36,975 nt of DNA, from IMG/VR virus record IMGVR_UViG_3300029258_002761, positions 1-36,975 of that record, one strand, 5' to 3'. Of this stretch, positions 6,837 to 12,638 are shown one piece after another. Position 1 is the first letter of the stretch; each line of letters opens with the position of its first letter. The DNA is from a virus. Both the position numbers and the translations under genes were made by a program. The notes under the pieces were generated by a model that had not been told where the DNA came from, made no database searches, and saw nothing but the letters and a program-made list of their open reading frames with translations.

Positions 6837-7513
6837 GTATTCTCCAATTCTTTTAATACGGAAACCCCGGCTTTGATTAATTTTTTATACGCAACATTAA
6901 ACTCTTTATTAGGGCATCCTAGTTTTTGGGCTGTTTCAAAATCCATAGACAACCATTCTTTGTTTGTGCGATATTCGCAACCTATTTTAGTTTTTTCTTT
7001 TTGTATATATAAAGAATATCCTTTAAATTGAATGGCAATTAATCCTTTTGCTCCCCCGAGATAGGCTTCCGTGAGGTTGGCTCTCCCGAGATAGGCTCCA
7101 TCGAGATCGGCTCCCTCGAGATCGGCTCCCTCGAGATAGGCTCCCCCGAGATAGGCTCTCCCGAGATCGGCTCCCTCGAGATTGGCTCCCTCGAGATAGG
7201 CTCCCCCGAGATAGGCTCCCTCGAGATCGGCTCCCTCGAGGTTGGCTCTCCCGAGATAGGCTCCATCGAGATAGGCTTCCGTGAGGTTGGCTCCCCCGAG
7301 ATTGGCTCCCGAGAGATAGGCTCTCCCGAGATTGGCTCCCCCGAGATCGGCTCCCTCGAGATTGGCTCCCCCGAGATTGGCTTCCGTGAGGTTGGCTCCC
7401 CCGAGACTTATTTTTAATTCACAAGCCTTTTCTACACATAATTTAAAAGATTTAGTTTCTAATTCTAATATGATTTTACCTGAAAATCTGTGTTTTATTT
7501 GAAATTTTTTCAT
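6833..7513 (-). CDS. Pentapeptide-repeat protein (large copy)
   Basis: The 226-residue protein has an N-terminal domain (about 1-37), some 23 consecutive A(D/N/Y)LxG pentapeptides (about 38-153), and a C-terminal domain with IQFKGYSLYIQ and CEYRTNKEWLS (about 160-226). The repeats form a right-handed square beta-helix. Family members such as Qnr and MfpA mimic DNA and bind gyrase; other members have unrelated or unknown roles, and here the role is unproven. The flanking domains match other phage copies of this protein, as I recall them. It precedes the excisionase-like gene (ATGA overlap). Confidence 0.9.
   Translation of the reverse strand: MKKFQIKHRFSGKIILELETKSFKLCVEKACELKISLGGANLTEANLGGANLEGADLGGANLGRAYLSGANLGGANLTEAYLDGAYLGRANLEGADLEGAYLGGAYLEGANLEGADLGRAYLGGAYLEGADLEGADLDGAYLGRANLTEAYLGGAKGLIAIQFKGYSLYIQKEKTKIGCEYRTNKEWLSMDFETAQKLGCPNKEFNVAYKKLIKAGVSVLKELENT
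7051..7410. repeat. 15-bp tandem DNA repeats coding pentapeptides
   Basis: The stretch consists of about 23 tandem 15-bp units of the type GAGATAGGCTCCCCC on the plus strand, varying mostly at bases that change the third and fifth residue of the pentapeptide. Being a multiple of three with a strongly biased unit, it leaves other frames open, which creates false long ORFs. A similar array is at 8563-8773. The two arrays are direct repeats flanking the ERF gene. Confidence 0.9.
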
Positions 7514-7516
7514 TAT

Positions 7517-8485
7517 TTATTCATCCTTTCCGAGAACTGCTTTTTCGGTTGGGCCAGTTAGCGGTTCTTGTGGCCTGTATGGTGGGTTGCTTGGATTTCT
7601 TAGTTTCTTTTCGTCGGATGTTATTTTCCCTTCATTCCACCGCCAATCAATAAACTTATTCCAAAAGCCTTGAATATTCTTTTCTGCCCTTCCTTTTATT
7701 TCTTCATTGCTGTACATATTATTGTTTCTTAATACATCCAAGTAACAAACAACATCATATTTTATTGAATCCTCGGTATAAAATTTATGATTTTCTCCTA
7801 GAAGCTCCTTTTCTTGTTCTATTTTCATGGAAATAAGAGAATCAAAGTCTGTTTTGCCGACAGTATCAAGTTGTTCATCGATGGATTCTTGTAAAGATTT
7901 GGCAGGCGTTAAGTCTTCCAAGGCTTTAAATTTAGCCCCACATCCGCCTTTTTTTGAGAAGCATACATACCCACCCCCATATTCCTTTTTGCCTTTAATT
8001 ATTGAATTTTGGCCGCATTCAGGGCATACAGGCAGGGCACTCGTTGATTGTTTTGGCTTTGGTGCTTCTTTATTTTGTTCTTCTTTGTAAGATTCCCTAT
8101 TATCTTGTGTGTCGGCATCCTTGGTGTCGTCTATTCCAAATAATCCATTTAATGCGTATTTGCGTGCATATGATGAAGTTGCCCCGGTTACCTGGGCTTC
8201 ATCCATCCCCTTTTTTTGTTCCGGCTCCCTTGCATAGGCTGTTGATGATATTGATTCTTTACCATCTCTTGATGTTAGGGTTGCCGTGGCTTCAATGTAA
8301 TGACGGCCAGCTATTTCAATTATTTTATCAGATATTGTTATGTAACCGTCTTTACCTAAAGCCTTTTTTACAGCAGATAGGATATCTTCACAGGATCGGT
8401 AATGATATTTACCAAATGTATTATATTGTGATTTTGGTACTGATAGGTTTTGCTGTACTTTTATTATAAGATCGTGGATAGTCAT
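7517..8485 (-). CDS. ERF-family single-strand annealing protein
   Basis: The 322-residue protein carries the ERF core in its first 125 residues, with QYNTFGKYHYRSCEDI (20-35) and the hallmark TGATSSYARKYALNGLFGI (100-118) followed by an acidic run. It would anneal complementary single strands in phage recombination, as the Erf protein does in P22. A zinc-ribbon-like part with Cys154, 157, 175 and 182 follows, and the C-terminal region (about 195-322) is a variable, probably helical tail. AGGAG lies just before the ATG. It lies between two pentapeptide-repeat genes. Confidence 0.92.
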   Translation of the reverse strand: MTIHDLIIKVQQNLSVPKSQYNTFGKYHYRSCEDILSAVKKALGKDGYITISDKIIEIAGRHYIEATATLTSRDGKESISSTAYAREPEQKKGMDEAQVTGATSSYARKYALNGLFGIDDTKDADTQDNRESYKEEQNKEAPKPKQSTSALPVCPECGQNSIIKGKKEYGGGYVCFSKKGGCGAKFKALEDLTPAKSLQESIDEQLDTVGKTDFDSLISMKIEQEKELLGENHKFYTEDSIKYDVVCYLDVLRNNNMYSNEEIKGRAEKNIQGFWNKFIDWRWNEGKITSDEKKLRNPSNPPYRPQEPLTGPTEKAVLGKDE

Positions 8486-8494
8486 TATCTTCTC

Positions 8495-8980
8495 CTATTC
8501 TTTTCTTAAAATTCCATTAACAACTTTCCATCCAGGAATTTTTTCATCTTTTTCATGACGTTTGGCTCCCCTGAGATAGGCTCCACTGAGATCGGCTTCC
8601 GTGAGGTTGGCTCCCCTGAGATCGGCTTCCCTGAGATAGGCTCCACTGAGATTGGCTCTCCCGAGATAGGCTCCACTGAGATCGGCTCCCCAGAGACTGG
8701 CTCCACTGAGATTGGCTCCCCTGAGATTGGCTCCCCTGAGATAGGCTCCCCTGAGATCGGCTCCACTGAGATCGTAATTTTTCATTGACCATAAAGGAAT
8801 CAATTCGTTTCTAAATGCCCACCCAAACCATTTTCTTGTAATAGGATGTTTTAACATCATAAATTGATGTAATGGAGTCCATTCTTGTATTTCGTTCCCA
8901 TTTGGAAAGTTTTCAATAAAGAACTTAACAGCTTCCTCACATGCGTTAGTTTTTCGTAAACTTCCTTCGGTAATTTTCAT
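8495..8980 (-). CDS. Pentapeptide-repeat protein (small copy)
   Basis: The 161-residue protein has a non-repeat N-domain (about 1-68, with [17 protein letters not shown]) and about 13 pentapeptides of the form [10 protein letters not shown] (about 71-140), then a short basic tail. It resembles the larger copy in the repeats but not in the flanking domains, so the two are separate genes rather than a recent whole-gene duplication. The repeats should form a beta-helix that may mimic DNA. AAGGAG precedes the ATG. Confidence 0.9.
   Translation of the reverse strand: MKITEGSLRKTNACEEAVKFFIENFPNGNEIQEWTPLHQFMMLKHPITRKWFGWAFRNELIPLWSMKNYDLSGADLRGAYLRGANLRGANLSGASLWGADLSGAYLGRANLSGAYLREADLRGANLTEADLSGAYLRGAKRHEKDEKIPGWKVVNGILRKE
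8563..8773. repeat. 15-bp tandem DNA repeats, second array
   Basis: About 13-14 tandem 15-bp units (plus-strand type GAGATCGGCTCCACT) code the pentapeptides of the smaller protein. The unit differs in its end bases from the array at 7051-7410 (CCACT or CCCCT here against CCCTC or CCCCC there), indicating each array expanded within its own gene. Reading frames are open on several strands for this reason. Confidence 0.85.
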
Positions 8981-8997
8981 TATTTTCTCCTTTTTTC

Positions 8998-9297
8998 TTA
9001 ATAAAGCTCGTGTAACCGGTCTTGATTGTGAAGTATGGCGTAATCATCGGGCAGGCATAGCCAGTCAACAAAATGTCTCATGCCGGAGTGGTTAGAAAAT
9101 CTTAAAATAATAAAATCTCCTGTTTTCCCGGTAAAATTAACATATATTTTATAAATGTACGGATAAACAGCCCCGGTCATATCCCCAAAAATTATTGTTG
9201 GCCTATTCCATTCTTCTATGTCAACCGATATAGATGTTTTTTCATATCCGGCCCATTTATATGCTCTTTCGATGTCTTTGATTAATTCCGTGAACAT
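8998..9297 (-). CDS. Hypothetical early protein
   Basis: A 99-residue soluble protein without a motif I recognise; it reads as mixed alpha/beta with several aromatic residues ([10 protein letters not shown], about 29-38; [13 protein letters not shown], about 76-88). AAAGGAG is well spaced from the ATG, which overlaps the stop of the 41-residue gene before it as TAATG. Confidence 0.6.
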   Translation of the reverse strand: MFTELIKDIERAYKWAGYEKTSISVDIEEWNRPTIIFGDMTGAVYPYIYKIYVNFTGKTGDFIILRFSNHSGMRHFVDWLCLPDDYAILHNQDRLHELY

Positions 9298-9422
9298 TAT
9301 TTTCTCCTTTCCATTTGGTTAAATACGCCTTCTAACGTCTTGTGATAAGTGGTTGTTCTTTCGCCTTTATGTTCGGTTGTTAATTGCCATTGACGGTTTG
9401 TTCTTTTTATGTAGTATCTCAT
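9297..9422 (-). CDS. Small basic hypothetical protein
   Basis: A 41-residue protein beginning MRYYIKRTNRQWQLTTEHKG, with the look of a single beta-sheet domain. AAAGGGAAC is placed before the ATG and the stop overlaps the next gene start (TAATG), so it is very likely translated. It is the first gene downstream of the terminator at 9453-9483, so it is read only by polymerases that pass it. Function unknown. Confidence 0.65.
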   Translation of the reverse strand: MRYYIKRTNRQWQLTTEHKGERTTTYHKTLEGVFNQMERRK

Positions 9423-9452
9423 TTGTTCCCTTTCTTTTTATGGTTAACTGAT

Positions 9453-9483
9453 TGAAAAGGGGCTGTTTAAGGCACAACCCCTT
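9453..9483 (-). terminator. Rho-independent terminator or attenuator
   Basis: On the minus strand a 10-bp stem (9474-9483 with 9457-9466, one G-U pair, GGGG/CCCC core) with a 7-base loop is followed by UUUU. It lies between the 59- and 41-residue genes, 15 bases after the stop of the former, and would limit transcription from the 9710-9739 promoter unless read-through or antitermination occurs. The U-run is short, so it may be leaky. Confidence 0.7.
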
Positions 9484-9497
9484 ATAATCCTTTAGAA

Positions 9498-9677
9498 TTA
9501 ATTGATGGCCGCTCTTGCTTTTTGCGCCATTTCATATTTTTCTTGTAAATGATCTTTCTTTAATCTCATAAGACTTTTTACTTTGAAGTGATCGGCGGTA
9601 ATCTGGCTGCTTCTTCCCGGCAAATGATTAGCATAAAGAGTGTCAACTACATAAATTGCCATTTCCTGTTTTGTCAT
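9498..9677 (-). CDS. Small first-in-operon early protein
   Basis: A 59-residue basic protein, MTKQEMAIYVVDTLY at the start and a helical end (LRLKKDH... about 37-57). AAAGGAGAAAACA precedes the ATG. It is the only gene between the strong promoter at 9710-9739 and the terminator at 9453-9483, the position at which some phages carry an immediate-early regulator or antiterminator. Nothing in its sequence proves such a role. Confidence 0.7.
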   Translation of the reverse strand: MTKQEMAIYVVDTLYANHLPGRSSQITADHFKVKSLMRLKKDHLQEKYEMAQKARAAIN

Positions 9678-9709
9678 TGTTTTCTCCTTTTCTGACTGGT
9701 TATGACCAC

Positions 9710-9739
9710 ATATTACACTATATCGTCAAAACATGTCAA
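9710..9739 (-). promoter_or_regulatory. Sigma-70-like promoter for the early leftward operon
   Basis: On the minus strand TTGACA (9734-9739) is followed after 18 bases by TAATAT (9710-9715), about 33 bases before the start codon of the 59-residue gene, leaving room for its ribosome site. A direct repeat TTGAC-TTTGAC spans the -35 part and may bind a regulator. The -35 box is a perfect consensus match. Confidence 0.7.
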
Positions 9740-9836
9740 CAACTTTATTTAAATTATCGGATATTTTTTTTATTTCTTTAATATTTTTTTTCGACTTGAC
9801 AAAATATTCTGCATATTCAAAAATAACATTACTCAT
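9726..9836 (-). CDS. Very small Lys-rich leader protein
   Basis: A 36-residue reading frame (MSNVIFEYAEYFVKSKK... ending KVVDMF) with GGAGAAAATA directly before the ATG. It ends inside the promoter of the next gene. A candidate rightward promoter also lies within it. It would be the first product of the leftward transcript from 9948-9956. A leader peptide or small regulator is possible; it might also be untranslated control DNA. Confidence 0.5.
   Translation of the reverse strand: MSNVIFEYAEYFVKSKKNIKEIKKISDNLNKVVDMF
9796..9824 (+). promoter_or_regulatory. Candidate rightward promoter
   Basis: A perfect TTGACA (9796-9801) and, 17 bases on, AAAAAT (9819-9824), which matches TATAAT at four positions. 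It would start transcription near 9832 and place the bistable hairpin at 9853-9903 in the 5' leader of the 57-residue rightward gene. The -10 box is weak, so strength is uncertain. Confidence 0.45.
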
Positions 9837-9852
9837 TATTTTCTCCTGCCTT

Positions 9853-9903
9853 GGCTTGATTGGGCGTCTTTCGGGGCGATGACCGAAAGGCCCCGCCCAA
9901 GCC
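9853..9903. other. GC-rich bistable hairpin in the divergent control region
   Basis: Two foldings exclude one another. In the first, 9868-9874 pairs with 9883-9889 inside an outer stem 9861-9866/9894-9899 and 9853-9856/9900-9903, about 17 bp in all. In the second, CGGGGC at 9872-9877 pairs with GCCCCG at 9890-9895. The element is GC-rich against an AT-rich genome and sits in the leader of both divergent transcripts. Base 9868-9877 (CTTTCGGGGC) is identical to 6372-6381 in the cloverleaf element. A regulatory leader, a protein site or an origin are all possible. Confidence 0.55.
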
Positions 9904-9922
9904 GCCTTGAAAGGAGCCTTCC

Positions 9923-10096
9923 ATGACTGATGAGCATAAATCCATAAATTATAACAGGTTTTTCGATCTTGTATTATTCGCTATGTCCGGTGCATTGATA
10001 GGAGGATTCCTATATCTTAAACAATTTGAGGCCGCTAAAGCTATGGGATCTGCCTTGATAGGTGCGGCAACTATGTATTTAAAGGGTAATCATTAG
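9923..10096 (+). CDS. Small two-helix membrane protein
   Basis: A 57-residue protein with two hydrophobic segments (about 13-31 and 37-54) separated by a short charged turn, first gene of the rightward group. AAAGGAG is 8 bases before the ATG. The plan resembles small holin-like proteins, but it is far from the lysis cassette at the right end, so an early membrane role is equally possible. Confidence 0.6.
   Translation: MTDEHKSINYNRFFDLVLFAMSGALIGGFLYLKQFEAAKAMGSALIGAATMYLKGNH
9948..9956 (-). promoter_or_regulatory. Extended -10 promoter, leftward
   Basis: On the minus strand the sequence TGTTATAAT is a perfect extended -10 (TGn plus TATAAT). The -35 region is poor, as is usual for extended -10 promoters. 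Transcription would begin near 9941 and read the bistable hairpin and then the 36-residue frame. It lies inside the 57-residue rightward gene, so the two transcripts start facing each other and overlap. Confidence 0.5.
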
Positions 10097-10237
10097 ATGG
10101 GTAAGAAGGAACGAAAATATCTTGTGTTCTCCCTTGAGGTTGTAGCTGCTATTATAGGGATAGCAAAAACTATTAAGGATTTAATAAAGAAGGATGGAAA
10201 AGAAAAGAGTAAAGAAGCAGTCGAAGCAAAAGAATAA
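10097..10237 (+). CDS. Small basic protein with one hydrophobic helix
   Basis: A 46-residue protein starting one base after the stop of the preceding gene. A hydrophobic stretch (about 9-23) is followed by a Lys/Glu-rich tail. No good separate ribosome site, so translation probably depends on the upstream gene. Function unknown. Confidence 0.5.
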   Translation: MGKKERKYLVFSLEVVAAIIGIAKTIKDLIKKDGKEKSKEAVEAKE

Positions 10238-10346
10238 ATCAGACCTGTTTATAGAGATGAAGAAGGCATTTAATCCTAAACGAATAGAGTTTGATGGTAA
10301 TACTTTGACTATGTATTATAAGAACAGGGATTGGGAGATGGTATGA
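10194..10346 (+). CDS. Small basic protein overlapping its neighbours
   Basis: A 50-residue reading frame in another phase to the gene it overlaps: a Lys-rich N-terminus (MEKKRVKKQSKQKNK), then FNPKRIEFDG and YYKNRDWEMV. The start could also be the ATG at 10257, which gives 29 residues; ribosome sites are weak for both. The end overlaps the next start as ATGA, which favours translation. No family recognised. Confidence 0.45.
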   Translation: MEKKRVKKQSKQKNKSDLFIEMKKAFNPKRIEFDGNTLTMYYKNRDWEMV

Positions 10347-10717
10347 GTGGCATTTTAGGAAAATATGATGAGCCATTTTGTAAAGAAGATATTTTTATAA
10401 TTGATTCTAAAGTTTTAAGCGATTTTGATATTTGTTTTTATCAAAAAAGAATAAGGCTAGTTTTATTAATCGGTGTTTTAATAGATGGATATAAAAACCT
10501 ATACTCTCAAGCATTAAGTTATTTTATAAAATTTAATATTGAGAATGAAATTAATATAACGCACGATCTGTTTAAAGAGTTTTATGAGCATATATCATGG
10601 GAGGTTGAACAATTTAAATTAGTAAATGAAATAAGAAAATCAGCGGGGCTAAAAGAAAAGTCTGTTCCATGTTTAGGTATAGAGCTGCCAGGTATGTCAT
10701 TAAAATTGTTAACATAA
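10343..10717 (+). CDS. Hypothetical pre-packaging protein
   Basis: A 124-residue protein, soluble and helical, with no motif I recognise. I start at the ATG at 10343, with GGGAG 6 bases before it and an ATGA overlap to the preceding frame; a TTG at 10331 is in frame but unlikely. It is the last gene before the packaging module and lies before the promoter at 10773-10781. Confidence 0.65.
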   Translation: MSGILGKYDEPFCKEDIFIIDSKVLSDFDICFYQKRIRLVLLIGVLIDGYKNLYSQALSYFIKFNIENEINITHDLFKEFYEHISWEVEQFKLVNEIRKSAGLKEKSVPCLGIELPGMSLKLLT

Positions 10718-10772
10718 GAAAATAAGCCAAAAAATTTTATCTAGTTGTGTTACGAATTTTAATTTAGTAGCA

Positions 10773-10781
10773 TGATATAAA
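10773..10781 (+). promoter_or_regulatory. Extended -10 candidate late promoter
   Basis: TG-A-TATAAA (10773-10781) is an extended -10 just upstream of the terminase small-subunit gene, in a 90-bp gap with AT-rich upstream DNA and no good -35. It would drive the morphogenesis operon. The transcript start would be near 10788, 19 bases from the ATG, with AGAAAGGGAA as the leader. Confidence 0.5.
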
Positions 10782-10806
10782 TACAGAAAGGGAAAAGAGT
10801 AACACG

Positions 10807-11196
10807 ATGGGCGCACCTTTAAAATATGATGATGAGTTTCTTAAAGAAGAAGCCAGTGCCTTGGTTGAATGGTGCAGGGAAAGAGACAAGAAAGATAAGA
10901 TTCCTCCTTTACTTGAAAGGTTTGCTGCAGAGCGGGGATATCCTGCAGAATATTTCTCAAGATGGGCAAAACGAAATGAAACTTTCCGTCAAGCATTATT
11001 AATATTTAAAAATATACAAAGAGCCAACCTTATAGAGGGCGCAGTATCGTTTAAATATCAGCCACTTATGACAAACAATACATTGAAAAATGTTACAGAC
11101 TGGACAGATAAGCAGGAGCATAAGATTTTAGGCGATAAAGATAATCCTCTTAAATGGGATATAGAGATAATAGAACCAAAACCGGCAGAAAGTTAA
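10807..11196 (+). CDS. Terminase small subunit (putative)
   Basis: A 129-residue protein just before the large terminase, a position that by itself suggests the small subunit. The N-terminal half reads as a helix-turn-helix region (GYPAEYFSRWAKRNETFRQAL, about 44-64), which in small subunits binds the packaging site, and the C-terminal part would form the oligomer. It opens GAPLKYDDEF as other DNA-packaging proteins do. Sequence match to a named subfamily is not certain. Its end abuts the terminase ATG. Confidence 0.8.
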   Translation: MGAPLKYDDEFLKEEASALVEWCRERDKKDKIPPLLERFAAERGYPAEYFSRWAKRNETFRQALLIFKNIQRANLIEGAVSFKYQPLMTNNTLKNVTDWTDKQEHKILGDKDNPLKWDIEIIEPKPAES

Positions 11197-11198
11197 TT

Positions 11199-12638
11199 AT
11201 GCCAAAGATTCAATTACCTAAGAAAATTCAGCCTGTACTTACATCAAATCAACGGCTTGTTGTTTTGATTGGAGGGCGGTCTAGTGCCAAGTCTGAAAGT
11301 ATAGCAAGAATTCTTCTTTTAAAGGCACAAACAGAAATGGCTGATATATTGTGTGGCCGTGAATTTCAAAATTCTATAGATGATTCGGTGCATAAGTTAA
11401 TAAAGACATTAATTGAAACTATACCGGTTCCTGGATTTACGGTCACAGATAAGAAGATAGATTGTAATACTGGTGGAGGTTTTAGGTTCAGAGGCTTTGC
11501 TCGTAACTCTGAGGCGGTAAAGTCTGCTCAAGGGTTTAAATATTCATGGATTGAAGAGGCACAATCATTAAGTCAGCAGTCTATCGATGATCTTTTGCCT
11601 ACAATTAGAGCTGGGAAATCACAGTTATTCTTCTCTGCTAACCCACAATCTGCAGCGGATCCATTTTCCGAAAGGTTTATCAATCCATTTTTGTCTACTT
11701 TAAAATCAGATGGAATATATAAAGACGATATGCACCTAGTCATATTGTGTAACTGGCGTGATAATCCTTGGCATAAAGAGCTTGAAAAACAGAGGCTTTG
11801 GGATTATGAGCATTTACCTAGATCAAAGTATGATCATATATGGGAAGGTGACTTTAACGATTCCATAGAAGATCCTTTGATATTATCAGAATGGTTTGAT
11901 GCCTGCATAGATGCCCATAAGAAGCTTGGATTTGAGCCTATAGGTGCAAGAATATCCTCCCATGATCCATCAGACTTGGGGCCAGATGCGAAGTCTTATG
12001 CTTTCCGACATGGCTCTGTATTGCTCGATTTACAAGAAAAAACAACCGGTGATGTAAACGAGGGCGGGGACTGGGCAACAGGACTGGCCATTAAAAACAA
12101 TTCAGACATATATACCTGGGATTGTGATGGTCTTGGGGTAGGTTTAAACAGGCAAACATCCAGAGCTTTTCAAGGGAAACATACTCAAATATCTATGTTT
12201 AGAGGCTCTGAATCTCCTGATTTACCGGATGCGATTTATGAGCCTGCAGAGTTTATTCAGAACCAAAAGACAAATAAGCAAAGTTTTAAAAATAAAAGAG
12301 CACAGAATTATTTCATATTAAGAGACAGAATCATTCGAACATATCAAGCTGTTGTTGAGAATAAATATCATGATCCAGAGAAGTTAATTTCTTTTGATTC
12401 TTCAATAGGCATACTTCATAAGCTTAGATCAGAGTTGTGTCGGATGCCGGTAAAGCCTAATGCAAATGGATTATTTGAACTATACACAAAGAGGGAGATG
12501 AAGGACAAATTTAAGTTTGAATCCCCAAACCTTGCAGATGGGGTCATGATGTTAATGCCTGTTCCTCAGGTTAATGCCGTTCCATTTGTAATGCCTAAAC
12601 CTACAAAACCATTAGGGATAAGCCATGCCAGATATTAA
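11199..12638 (+). CDS. Terminase large subunit
   Basis: The 479-residue packaging motor has an ATPase domain with Walker A GGRSSAKS (25-32), Walker B YSWIEEAQ (115-122) and the coupling motif SANPQS (146-151), and a nuclease domain with acidic positions Asp256 (SSHDPSD), Asp308 or Asp310 (WDCDG) and Asp447 (SPNLADGV). It would cut concatemeric DNA and pump it into the procapsid through the portal. I start at the ATG at 11199, two bases after the small-subunit stop. An earlier in-frame ATG at 11154 would only add an overlap with that gene. Confidence 0.95.
   Translation: MPKIQLPKKIQPVLTSNQRLVVLIGGRSSAKSESIARILLLKAQTEMADILCGREFQNSIDDSVHKLIKTLIETIPVPGFTVTDKKIDCNTGGGFRFRGFARNSEAVKSAQGFKYSWIEEAQSLSQQSIDDLLPTIRAGKSQLFFSANPQSAADPFSERFINPFLSTLKSDGIYKDDMHLVILCNWRDNPWHKELEKQRLWDYEHLPRSKYDHIWEGDFNDSIEDPLILSEWFDACIDAHKKLGFEPIGARISSHDPSDLGPDAKSYAFRHGSVLLDLQEKTTGDVNEGGDWATGLAIKNNSDIYTWDCDGLGVGLNRQTSRAFQGKHTQISMFRGSESPDLPDAIYEPAEFIQNQKTNKQSFKNKRAQNYFILRDRIIRTYQAVVENKYHDPEKLISFDSSIGILHKLRSELCRMPVKPNANGLFELYTKREMKDKFKFESPNLADGVMMLMPVPQVNAVPFVMPKPTKPLGISHARY

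Noticed and set aside
7039-7266. Alternative-frame ORF of EPIS repeats, and similar ORFs at 8506-8766, 8553-8792 and 8555-8788
   Set aside because: They are products of the 15-bp tandem repeat, which leaves several frames open; they have no ribosome sites and lie inside the pentapeptide genes.
7051-8773. CRISPR-like array
   Set aside because: The repeats are contiguous 15-bp units with no unique spacers, and they code pentapeptides in the frame of a convincing protein.
11154-11198. Earlier start for the terminase large subunit
   Set aside because: The 15 extra residues only overlap the small-subunit gene and add nothing that resembles the family; the ATG at 11199 starts right after that gene.
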